NCBI GenBank assembly: GCA_013400975.1 | Contig: WBMZ01003003.1 | Span: 1-64,000 of the forward strand | Source: Atrichornis clamosus | Taxonomy: Eukaryota > Chordata > Aves > Passeriformes > Menuridae | DNA length: 64,000 nt | Reading direction: 5' to 3' | Shown here: in pieces, positions 10,652 through 22,316 of the stretch | Layout: every line of letters begins with the position of its first letter | Position numbering within the stretch: position 1 is the stretch's first letter | The notes under the pieces: model-generated | Seen by the model: the letters and a program-made list of their open reading frames with translations, nothing else | The model's database searches: none | Told to the model about the DNA's origin: nothing | Program-made: the position numbers and the translations under genes

Positions 10652-12621
10652 TAGCAGCTGCTGGTAGTGACTAACTTCAGCACATGCACTGAGCGGGTTG
10701 AAGAGGACTCAGTGACCTGTTTGATTCCGTGCCCACCAGTGATGCTTCCAGGAGACTTTCAGCCCCGTGTCACCCTGAAGCCTTGGATGAAGCAGGGTGG
10801 CTCTTGGGAATAGATGGGGCATCCCTGCCCAGAGGGACTTAGCTCCAACTTTTCCTATGTGGCCCTGTCTCCAGTTCCCAGCACAGATGCTTATAACCAG
10901 CATCAAGCACTAGCAGACAGCACAGGTTGCTTGCTGTTAGATGCATCTCATGGGGTGCTGAAGAGCACCCTGTCTTCATGCTCCCCAACATCCTGCTTCA
11001 CTCTAGAATAAGGGTTGGGGATGGACTGTTTTCTTAGCAGCTGTAGGCAGTGCAGGGCAGGATGAGCCTTGTACACAAATACGCATGTCCTTTTTTTGTT
11101 TTAGCGTACAACTCTGCCTAAATATTGGCCTAAAATTATTTTTGAGCTTGCTGCCACTTCTTGGGAACCACTGCCACTGACTAGAACAGAAATAGTCCCT
11201 GTAAGTTAATTGGTGCTGGCATAACAAGTGCAAGAAGAAGGCAAAAATTAATGAATTGCAAAACATTTCTGCTGTAGTAGTTGTACACACACACACGGGA
11301 TGCAAACAAACAAACATATGCTCATATAGTTACATTCTTGCATACACATGTGCACATATACACATACTTGTACTTACATTTGTATATGTAGAATGACCTT
11401 AAATAACAGGTAACACTGTAGGGAAGATTGTAATGTAAAATTTATTTTAAAAAATCCTGTAGCTCAATAGCTTCACAGAAGGCATGTTTTCAGAAAAGCT
11501 TTCAATGTACTTGAATGGCCCTGTGATGCTTTTGTAGTAATGAGGGACTTTTCTCTCGTTCTTACAACAACGCAATAATTTTTAGGTTGAGTTCCTCAAG
11601 GCCTTCACATCAACAAGAATGAATTCCCTTCATTCCCTCTCCCCTGCTGTCTGTGCCACTCTGTTATCCCCAAGCATAAGTGTCAATTTTGCTTCTGTCT
11701 GAAGTTCAGTAAGATTTTTTTCTGGGAGATAGCTGAGATCGTAGCAGCCATGCAAGTTTTTCAGAATTGATATAAGGTTTCACAGTTATGGAAATGTTGC
11801 AGTTTTATACAACTGATCTGCCCTGGGGGACATGAAAAAAGCTACTCATTCAGGGGAACATCTGAATCAGAACTGAGGCATTAAGGGTCCAGCCTGTGGA
11901 TTTTCTGAAGTCCTAAAACTGCAGGGGAAACAGATATGTATTTGGTTTGAGACCTACCACTACACTTAGGAATAGCATCTGCCTGTACTAAAACTACACA
12001 GTGGAGAGTAGGAAATTACTCTTTTCCATTATATATAGGTACAGAAGGAGGAGGCAGAGGCACAAAAGAAGTATCCACCATTGGTGATAGCTGAGATGAA
12101 TGGCGTTATGGAATAGGAGGAAACTGCAGCTCCTGAAAGTATCTTAACATGTCTGAGCTTCTCTTGGGACAGTGGTACCATGCAGAGTTGCTAACCCTGG
12201 GATAGCAATACCAGACCTTAAATATTGCATGCTTACAAATGACACTATGGGACACACACTGCACACAAACTGCTCTGCAACAAAATAAGAAAGGCTTTGT
12301 ACTGACTCAACAGAACGAGGTAACAAATGCAGCTTTAAAAATGGCTCTTTCTCAATAAAGGGTAATCGGTTCTTGCCTTTTCTCATTGTGTGAGATACTC
12401 TATAGACTTTATTCATTAGTGAGCACTCTGCAAGGTTGAAGTAAGAAACAGGAAAAATAACAATGGCTGTAGAGTTGTAAATTCAGCTTGTATGTCAAGG
12501 AAATTGCAATAAATGGATACATTTTCTGTTAAAAACACTGATGATGATACCATTCCTAGAATAAAAGCAACAAAGATTCAGTATGCCAATATCTACAAGG
12601 TGTAGATGAAGATGGAGCTGT
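10652..12621. other. Unique sequence with a short CA repeat, no gene seen
   Basis: Contains an (AC)6 run at 11285-11296 followed by a CATA/CACATA-rich patch to about 11370. The frames at 10814-11011 (plus) and 11003-11317 (minus) have no recognised domain. Confidence 0.4.
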
Positions 12622-13128
12622 CACAGAAACACAGAATGGCTGAAGTGGGATGGGACCTCTGGAGATCATCTACTCCAACCCCCCTTCTCAAAGCAGTGTA
12701 AACTAGAACTCAGTCCTCAGGGCTGCATCCGCTGTGTCTCCAAGCAGGGAAACTCCACATCCTCTCTGGGCAATTTATTCATCTGTTCAGTTTTCTTCAC
12801 AGTAAAAAAGTGACTGGCCTCCACCTGGACAAGCGAGCCACATCACAAGCCTTAGAGCCCAGCAGTTCTGCCAGTTTACAGTCCACCTGTAAATTGGCAG
12901 TCCAATGTCCATTTATTTGCTATGTAATCCATAAATTTGTTGAATGCTATGCAAGTGATGTTATGGGAGACAGTGCTGAAGGTCTTGCCAAAGTGGAGAG
13001 AAATCACATCCACTGTTCCCCCATAATACGCCAAGCCTGTCGCCTCATCATTGAAGTTCATCAGTTTGGCCAAGGATGCAATTACTGCGGTGTAGACCTT
13101 GCTGGCTTGATAGGAGAGAGCTGAGTAA
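12622..13128 (-). mobile_element. CR1 LINE with large internal deletion
   Basis: A minus-strand CR1 copy. Read from 13128 downward it first gives a piece of the ORF2 reverse transcriptase, then jumps to the 3' end of the element: a TTGCCCAGAGAGGATGTGGA block near 12773-12754, GATGATCTCCAGAGGTCCCA near 12671-12652, and a CATTCTGTGTTTCTGTGAC tail ending at about 12622. In intact elements the two parts are more than a kilobase apart, so the middle has been deleted. Both ends are approximate. Confidence 0.88.
12876..13073 (-). pseudogene. CR1 ORF2 reverse-transcriptase fragment, inactive
   Basis: The minus-strand frame reads LMNFNDEATG...VDVISLHFGKTFSTVSHNI, which follows the CR1 reverse-transcriptase motif A region; the family pattern is VDVxYLDFSKAFDTVSHNIL. 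The catalytic aspartate of motif A is replaced by His (LHF for LDF) and the FD aspartate by Ser (FST for FDT), so the piece cannot be catalytic. The other motifs, including the YxDD motif, are missing. It is a 66-codon relic of an ORF normally about a thousand residues long. Confidence 0.85.
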
Positions 13129-16100
13129 CTTCTAAGGAATAATTTATTTAATGATATCTGACTTCCTGATCACAAAATGTCCCTGAGCAGGCTATGGCCC
13201 ATGCCCCTTTGTGTGTCCCCTCAGTGTATTACACATCCTGAGACTGAAGTCATTCTTGGTCTGCATGTCATTCACCTGGTTTATTATAATGTTGACCTAA
13301 TGTTCAAAACTTAGCCAATATGAGTGGCTATTTATTCATGTAACATGTTTTGATTCCCTTGTTAATTCTTAGAATGAGGTCAGGTACATCTTGAAAGTCA
13401 AAATTGGTTTTCAGCAAGTATTGATATGCAGTGAAATACCACTGTATTTCATGTACATCACTACTTTTTTTTTTTTTTTAAATCAGAAAATTCAGGAGAA
13501 CTTAGATGTGGCCTGAAGACATTAAGCTAAAGTGAGAGCTAACGTCACCCCAAAAATACTGACATATTAATGGAGGACAATTACTTAAGAAAAATACTTG
13601 TTTTGCTGTTCTTGGAGTCAAATTTATCAAGATACTGTGTTAAATCCTGGGAACATTCTGACAGCCTTTCATTTTTATTCCTGTAGTGGATTCTCAGCTC
13701 CTGGGTTCCTGATGGAAGTAGACCCCTGGAAACAGAAAATAACTAATGGACCCCAGTCTCATGAGCTGCTCTGCCTTGTGCCAGTCTAGTGGGCCTTGCT
13801 GTAGTGGGCAGAAAAGCTGGACTTAAGGCCAGGATTTAAGCTACTGCGGTTCTTGCTTTTCCAACCCTTTCTTGAACAGAATATCAAATTCTTTAGTCTG
13901 AATTAGACAGGAAGGAGTAGAAACATCTTCTGCATCTCCTTTAATTCTTGATATCTTTGCAGCAGCTGTCAGCTTTAGTTTGTTCATCGATCATTCAGTT
14001 GAGCAAGAGCAAGAAGATGAAGGACCATTCACCCCTTGATGCTGTTAACAAGCCTGTCAGGCTTTGACAACTTAAATGAGAGACATTTCATAAAATTATG
14101 AGTGAAATTTTAAATGTCTCATTGAGGCATACCACAAAATCCTTTGCTGTCAAATGAGTACTTGCAGTAAGTTGGTTTTTTTTCCCTGACTCAGCACTCT
14201 GCTCACATCAGACCCATCAGGTTTTTGGAAACATCTCCTTTTTATAGGGGGCATGCTCAGCAACATTAACACAAGCATTAACACTCAATTTACCTGCTGA
14301 CATTACTGTTGCACATCAGTACTGTCATTTATGTGCACACAGCAGAAGGGCAAGATAGTTTAATGAAGACTCTTTAAAATGGGCTTAGTTTCTCTGTATC
14401 CCTATCAAATATCACTACCTGATTTAAACTGACAATAATTCACAACCAATTCAGTGTACTTTTTCTTCCCTTGCCACTGCCTGAGTGGCCTACAGGGTTT
14501 TAAGGTGATGAGTTTGTCTCAGAACAAGAAATATATGTGGTTTTTAATAACTTTTTACAGCAGCCATGTCCTGACTGCACGTATTGCAAAAGGTATCTCT
14601 TTGGCCCTTGGCAGTGGCCAGTGCCACCAGGGCTCTTAGGAATAGCTGTGGCCCAGCTCCACTGCCAGTCAGGGCAGCACAATAGCTGCAGGAGCCCTAA
14701 AATCTGCCGTGCTTGAGAAAGCCCATCACCCAAAGCAAAGGGCCAGAGGTTTGTCTGTCTGCCTTTCACTGGGACAAATGTGTCCCAGCAACCTCTATGA
14801 GAGCTTTCCAAATTCTGCTCTTCAAGATTCACCAAGATGTGGTAGTTTCTTTTGGTACGGGTTTCAGCAAAGGAGAGCATAAGCAGCCTCTGCTCTGTTG
14901 ACTGCAAACCCATTTGAACAGAAAATTTAGTTTCACAATGTACACATGTGTGGTGCCAGAAAAATCTATTATTTTACATGTGTAACAGTTTCTATAAGCT
15001 TACTTGAAACAGAATAGGTATCTGTTTTTGAGCCAGTAGCCAAAACCAGATGCAACCATGCAATTTATAGCTAACTAGGTAATCCATCAGCACTTAGGCT
15101 CCAGTTTGGAAAAATATTATGAGTACCAGCTTAACTTCAAGTACATGGTTATATACATTGATTTCAGTGGGGCAAACATATATGTCTAGAGCTATGTGTG
15201 ACTGGAGCTATGTCTGATGAAGTGCATCACTTAAAGAATACCATTAGAAAAAAACCTAAATTTTAGCTGTATGCATTTGTCTAGGGATAAATATAAGAGC
15301 AACTCCACCTTGGGTGGCTCTGTTTCTTCTTGGTGTAGTACAATGTAAGCAAGATCCTATTACTCTACAATATTGAAGGCATACCTGCACGCATAGGTGA
15401 TAACACATTCCCAGAATATTATAAAATTTAAAACTGATCTTTTCCACTGCTGTGATGTTTTCTTTTTTCCAGTTTTACTCCCCAGAATCTTCTGGTAACA
15501 ATAATATTGATCCTCTGTGTTCAAATTATCCAAGGAAGAGGAACCTACTCAGTTTCCTAATTCCTTACTCTGTTCTTCTCTTCTGCCCTTTGTTTCCTGT
15601 ACTTTTTTCCATGCTCAGGAGTGCTTTCTGTCATAGTTTCAGCATATTTTCCTGTCACACATTCTCCTAGTTTGAGCTCTTTTGTTCTAATACTCTTGAC
15701 ATTTAAGCTGGGCACTTTAAAGGTTCTTTCTCTTTACTTTATTCTATGATTTATTGATTACTTCCAGCTTCTGTTTCCCTAAGCTATTTCCTTTCAAGTT
15801 TTCTTACCCTTCCGACTTGTTATTTCATCCCTTGATACAAATAATGCTTCGCAGTCCCTGTTTTAAAGCCACAACCACGGCACAATTTTTTCTCCCATTG
15901 GCTTGGCATAGCAGCATTTTTTTTACACACAGAGGCCGGAAGACATTGTAAATGATTACAGGGGTCATTGTTACTGATGAATGTGTCATGGCCACACATT
16001 TACAAAGAGCCTGCTGAGCTGCACTGTCCCTTGCAAGTGGTCCCTGCAGAAGTCATAGGCACTACTCACAGATCAGGGGACTGCTCAGTGTGGGAAAGTG

Positions 16101-17040
16101 ACACTGTGCACTGAGACACAAGTCAGCACTGTATGGGGAGAAGCCCCCTTCCCAAAGGCTGAGCAATGCTGGCTGTGCAAGTCTAACTTAACACCAGAAC
16201 AATCTGAGGTGCTGGATGAGGGGAGTTCAGGATTATTTGACTACATATTGTGGAACACATTCTGCAGTAATTGCTACCCGGTGGGAGCCACACAACTGGT
16301 GGTGGTGTGGCCGTGTGTGCACTCCCATCCACATTTCTGCAAGGCACTGTTTTGTTCTGGTGTTGCTCCTATCACAGGAGGCTTCCATTCACCAGAAAGA
16401 CCACTTCTAGCCTAGAGAAATGCAGCAGGAGCTGCATGAGGTGTGGGTCTTAGTGTGAGTCTTGGACTGAAGTTACCGGATTTGGCTGCATCCCCACTAC
16501 CCTGCCACGACATTGGCATAATATTTGTGTCTGCCTTGGCATCTTCCAGTGACTCAAACTATACAAATAGTTTTGAAATCATCAGATGGGAGAGCCTAGA
16601 ATGAAGCAGAGCATTACTACCTATGCAAGGCTTCGAATAGCCCTCCCTCTCTGTCTCCTGCTCTGTTACAGTAAAGGACTGGAAAGGACCCTTGTCCTTC
16701 TCTAGGGATGTCTGTGTTCCCGTCTCAGACTGAGTTTCCCCTGTGTGCCCGAAGTAGTACAGTGATTTGCTGCTATATGTATGCAGCTAGATTCAACTAG
16801 GACTTGGTGTATTAGGCATTAAGGGGTAAATTGCCCAAGGTGGCAGCTGGATTCTGTGCAGTAGAGTGCTCTCTTTGGAGGGGCACTTTTGCCCACTTGC
16901 AACTCAGATACAAGGGGGTTGTGAAGCAGACTGTAACCAACACTCGCATATAAAGCGTGCTCTAGTCAATTAGCTAGTGATTTTTCTGTCAGCCAGGATT
17001 CTGTGCAAATGAAGAGATATCAAAGACGTGGAAAATGATT
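13129..17040. other. Unique sequence, no gene seen
   Basis: Contains a T homopolymer at about 13466-13479 and the longest minus-strand frame of the area (14500-14913, 137 codons, no recognised domain). The part near 15970-16460 is somewhat GC-richer, with overlapping short plus-strand frames that look like chance. No retroelement tail was seen. Confidence 0.4.
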
Positions 17041-17450
17041 GAACTCAGCTGAAAATGTACCTCCTGCTTGGGTTCTAAAGTAAATAAAGACTTTTTACTA
17101 GCAAAGAAAAAAAGCGCATTGTTCTTTACATTTTACTGTTTCAATACAGATGAAAAATTAAATTGCCAATAAAATTTTATGAGAAAGGAAATTCTTGTTA
17201 GAAATTTTATCTCGGAGTATTGATTTTGCTACTGTGAAGAAAATTGGTCTCTAAAAGTTAATAAATAAAAGAAAGCAAGGATAGACTTTTAATTGATTTA
17301 ATTAAAAATCTTCTAACATATACAATATTGGTAAGATTGTTTTAAAAGAAAGATGTAATTTCCTGGGTTTTCTACATTTAAATGTCAGTTAGAAGATTTT
17401 AAATGGTGAAAAGTTGGTCTTAGGTATATATAAGTCTGTGAACACAACTC
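17041..17450. other. AT-rich block with homeodomain-type words
   Basis: A strongly AT-rich stretch centred on a nearly palindromic TTTTAATTGATTTAATTAAAA at 17287-17307, with further AATTAAAT and TTAATAAATAAA words. Clusters of TAATTA-like sites are typical of vertebrate developmental enhancers, but AT bias alone can make them. It contains no open frame of note. Confidence 0.25.
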
Positions 17451-20400
17451 CTTATTAATCTGTGAATATAGATGACTAAATCATTAGCCTCTGGTTTGTC
17501 TGTCAGAATATCTGATGCACATACCAGCAGGATGTTACTCTGCTTCACTTTACATGCAGCACATCAAAGGGGCCTGTTGTCCTAGAGGCTTAAATTGTGT
17601 TTTACTATACACTAAAAATTCAGCTCAAACCAGAGATGTCTAAATTGTAATAATTGTGCTTTCATTAACACCAGAAATTTGGAAGTTATGCTTCTGGTCA
17701 GAAAATGGACTTTACCAAAACCAATTATTAGTACAAAATACTTTTGTTGTGGTGTTGTACATATGTATGTATGTATCCACATGTGCACATGTATATTGTG
17801 CACATGTATTTGCCTTTCTTTTAGGCAACCATACGGTGACATTTTCTGAGGAATAAGAAGCTGTATGAGCAACTAAGTCAAAGCTGTGGAGTTTTTTCTT
17901 TTTTCGGCGGTGGGATTAATATTAGTCAACTATGCGGCTAGAAATGCTTTGGAGGGAGCCTTCAGCAAGTTGCCATTGATTTTCTCATTTCAGAATCTCC
18001 ACAAAAGACAACAAAAAAAGAGTCAAGATATTTCAAGATAGCATATTCTTCTTGTGTAGGAGGATTTTTAGCTTTTTTAATACTTCCAGGTTGCCTGGAG
18101 CAACCAGAGGCATGTTCCCCTTCCTTAAGGCTTTAATATGATCCATGGGACCCCAGTGCTCTGTCAGCTCCAGGGACACAACACAAGTGAGGGATTCTGT
18201 GTTAGACCCCCATGTGTCAGAGTGATGCTCTTACATGGGTTTTAGTGATGTTATCCTCAGATGAATTCAAGTGAGGCAAGCTCAGGAGCTGACAAGCACA
18301 AATAAATCTCCAAGTGAATGACCTGGTAGTTTGTGTGTGTCCTTCTTTCCTATTTAATTTTATTTTGGGAGTGGCTACTGTGCTGTTGTGGCTTTGTTTT
18401 CTAACCTCACAGATGTCTGCCAGCTGCTGGATACTCAGAAGAAGACAGTCACTTGGGCTCTTTCCTGTAAGCCATGTCCCGAAGTAAGTTCTCACACACA
18501 GAAAAGAAATTCAGGACAACAAAGAGATATCAGTGAAAAGGTTCTTTTAGAGTAAAAATTTGGTGGAGATTAAAATAGGGCAAAAGTTCAAATGAGAACG
18601 AGCCACTGCCAAGCAAGCAAGAATCTTGGCAAAAAGGAAGGAAAAGAAACACTGGTTTAAAAGGCAAGTAACCATGGCGAGGCAACTGCTCAATGCTAGA
18701 ATCTGGTTAAGAACTAATATCACACAGAGCTGTGATTGTTTATTCAAGGCTAGCCCATGGGAGAACAGTTGTCTCCAATGAGTGTTCTCACAGCTTGGAT
18801 CCAAAATTATAACTGCATTTTTTTTAAGCATCCAGCACTTCATCACTACCCATTTACTGTTAGACAAAGGAAAAAGAAAGTACAAAGTTTTTTTCTTCGT
18901 GTCCCTTGTGTGTTTAAGGCAGAGCTTTACATATGGAAAGGCATTTCATCTCAGCTGTTGAACCGGTAACATGCTATTCTGCAGCAGTTGCCAATGGAAA
19001 CTGTTGATACATTTTCAGTGCCTCTCCCAAGTTTCAGAGGAAACTGGAAGCAGTGTATGGTTTAGGGATTTTTTTTTGTGGGGGTTTTTGGAGGATGAGA
19101 GGAGAGGTCTTTCACCCCTGAGTTGCATTACTGCAGTTGCGACACAAAACAGCTAATGGAGTGTGGGAGCTAACAGCTGTGGAATTAAGTTTAGGCATGA
19201 AATAAAAATAATGGCAGCTTTGATACAAGTAATAATTTACTAAAGATGTTTTGTGGCTATCAGCAAACTCACAACATATGCACGCATCCATACACCTGCT
19301 TAAGTTGTGCACCTGTTGTCCTACAAATAAATCACAAGGGAAAAATGGAAGCTTCCAATGTTCTGCTATAAATAAAAGATGATTAATACCATTATAGTGA
19401 CAAGCAGGTATTGGCAGCACAGAGAAAGAATGGAAGATTGTCATCTAATTTGTGCTTTTGTTTTAACATCTAGATGAGCTTGGAGAACATATACAGTGCT
19501 AGAGGGCACAGCTGCAGCCCAGCAGATGAGAAAGAGAGAGCAGGTCAAATTCATCTCTCACTGTAAGTCAAAAGTAGCTCAACCAAAGCACGAATTTTCA
19601 TAGAAATGAACACAATCTGATTTTTCTACAAACTGGAGGATTTTGTCATGTAGACGAATTTATTGCTCAGAGCTTCTTGGGCTAAACTAGGGCACCGTGG
19701 TGTGTACTAGATCTGCAGGTCTCAGCACTTCTGGGAACCTGACTTTGCAGCTATTCTTTGGAGACCCATGGGTGTGCGTAGAAGGTCTCTTTTTGGAATT
19801 GGCATGCACATCCTTAAAAAGATCTTTCAGGCTAAGACCTAAATCGCTGCATTTGCACTTTATGGAATCATTTACACGAGGGCAGCTTTGAATATTGCTG
19901 GAGCCTTTGGTCTCTTCAAGTTGACAGAGCACATGAAAATTGCTGTGTAGACAACTTCAAAGCTCCCATTTACCCACAGACTAATTAAAATTTAGGCAAT
20001 AAAAACACAATATCTTTGAACTTTCCTACTTCAGAGCTGGCTATACTGGCTGTCAAGGTGATTTTGAAATTTTTTTCTAAAGGAAGAGGATTGGATTTTA
20101 GAGGGTAAAGCTAAAACTATATCTGTTGCCTCTGTCCTGTCCTTCTCTTCCATCTCCCCACCTCACATCCTTGGATGCATCCCTTTCCCTCTACCAAGGG
20201 AGGAACCTGTGGAATTGCCTCTACTGGATTTAGACTCTCAGGTAGGCTGAGAATGGCTGTTGGGCAAATCACTTTATATCAGTGCCATTCCTTGTTTTAC
20301 AAGGCAAGACACCTATTCTAACATGCAATTTATTTATGTGTTAATGGCATCTGAAGTCTCTTGTGCCCATTCTTGAGTAAATGTAGCATATATTAGGGGC

Positions 20401-22262
20401 AGAGGGACAGAGGGCTCTGTGTCTTATATGGCTGCATTTTCCCTATGCCTTTACAGTTCTGAGGAACATCTCCCCAAATTCACAGCTGCGATTGTATCAA
20501 ACCAAACTGCTACAGCACTTTAGAGAGATAAGCACGGTCTTCTATTCAATTTATTTCTTTGTCTGTCATCTAAAGTGAAATCACTCTGAGCAGGAGCCCT
20601 TCCTCAGTCTTTCTGTCTGGAGAAATCCTAACCTTGTCTTTTTGTGGTGCTCTGCATCCCACCTGCACTGTGCTAATCTCCTAATGTCAGACTATATGCC
20701 TGGCACATCAGTGGAGCTGGACAGGAAGAACAGAATTTGGCATCTTGGTTTTATCTTTTTAAGAGCTCAGAGGTCTTACGGAGCACAGAGGCTTTACATT
20801 TATTTTCATTGTATATGTTTTGTGGGGGCCAGAGCAGGAATGCCCACATTTGATACTGTCCTCTTGTGCAGGGCAAAATCTGGTCTCAGAGTCTTTCTAC
20901 ATATTTCTGATCTGTGATGAAGATCTCTGCAGTGTCATTCATATCCACAGCCTGATCCAAAGGGCACTGAGTCCCTCTCTGCACTGATATAGCCCTGCTA
21001 TAAAGAGGCACTTGCATGGAAAACAAGAGGCAATCCAAAGCATATGTGAAAGGAAACTCGGCCCACTGTTAGTGCACAGTCTGCTAAAGAGGAATATATG
21101 TTCCAATTCTGTGTTACTGTTTTTCCCCTTGGTTCACAGTGAGAGCCTTTGGATTCTGCAGTATGGAGTGAGTACACATTGTCGCTCTTCCATGATGTTT
21201 TTTGTCTTCTTCACCAGTGTCAGGAATTCACAATCCAAATGACTCACGTTATGTGAGCAAATATTGCCTTAGTTTGAATTATTTTATTTTTGTTGCAAAC
21301 ACCTTTGAATGTTACTATAGTAATATCTCTGGTTTTTCCTGTTTATGAAACTGTCACAGACAATTTCATAAACCTTTTATGCAGCTACAGTGCACAGAAA
21401 ATGATGCATATATTTTACTATTATGCTTGCCTGTAAATAATAAGGGTATTTTAAATGCATATATTTGCATAAGGAAAGAATACAAGGATGCCAGATTCAA
21501 ACAGGTTAAAAATGAAAAAAATATTGAAATTGAGGTTAATATTATCTCCTTACTCAACTTTTGCCCCAAACTCTACTTCATCCCATTCACGCCTTTTTTT
21601 TCTGGGCATGAACTGTTCAAGAAATTTGAATTGAAAAAGAAAATTCCCTGGGTTTGTGCTCCAGTGACAGTAGCATAGTATCCTTCAGCCACTGTGAGGA
21701 AGAACTAGGTTGTATTGTTGTCTGGAACATGCCAAGTCACTTGATAGCAAGACCACATAATTTGGTCTCTAGGCACTGAAAGGATAAAGTGTTCTCATTG
21801 GAAGGGTCTGAAAGTGGGATTCTTCAGATACTTCAGTTGCTAAGCTTCAAAAAGTCTTCTCCTGACACAGACATATGGTGATTTTCATTTTATATATGTG
21901 TATATATATATATAATTTGCCACATTTGAGAAAAATGTCCACTAAAATGGCAAACAAGCATATGCACAGTAACATCCTGAAAGCAGATAGTTTCAAGCAG
22001 CACAGTGTTAGGGCATCTTAACGAAGGCTGCATGCTTTTTTTTCCCCCAATCAAATAATTTTCCTTGCTTTCAATCTCAGCTTCAGAAAAAAACAAAAGA
22101 TGAATTTTGTTTGAATTTCTCCCAAATCCTTACCTTTGGATGGATAACAGGTAAATTAAAATATTGTGTATGATTTAACAATTTAATGTTTAAACAACTT
22201 AGTTTGGCAAAGCTCTGAGAACATCAGAGCAGGGTATTGCAATGGGAAGATCTTCAGAGTGA
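17451..22262. other. Unique sequence with minor simple repeats, no gene seen
   Basis: Includes a GTAT tetranucleotide run (about 17763-17776) next to the perfect 14-bp palindrome ACATGTGCACATGT (17779-17792). A TATATATGTGTATATATATA microsatellite lies at 21891-21914. The minus frame at 19687-19932 has a protein-like, Lys/Ser-rich composition but no recognised domain. Confidence 0.4.
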
Positions 22263-22316
22263 AAACTGGGACCTGTGTGTTCTCTGAAGCACAGAGAGGA
22301 AACTGGGACCTGTGTG
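22263..22316 (+). repeat. Partial tandem duplication, 37-bp period
   Basis: The 17-mer AAACTGGGACCTGTGTG occurs exactly at 22263-22279 and 22300-22316. The gap includes ACAGAGAGG-type sequence partly shared by both copies. It looks like a small recent duplication. Confidence 0.8.

Noticed and set aside
15741..15757. ATTCTATGATTTATTGA resembling a CR1 tail
   Set aside because: The obligatory upstream GATGATCTT...GGTC block is missing, so the match is probably coincidental.
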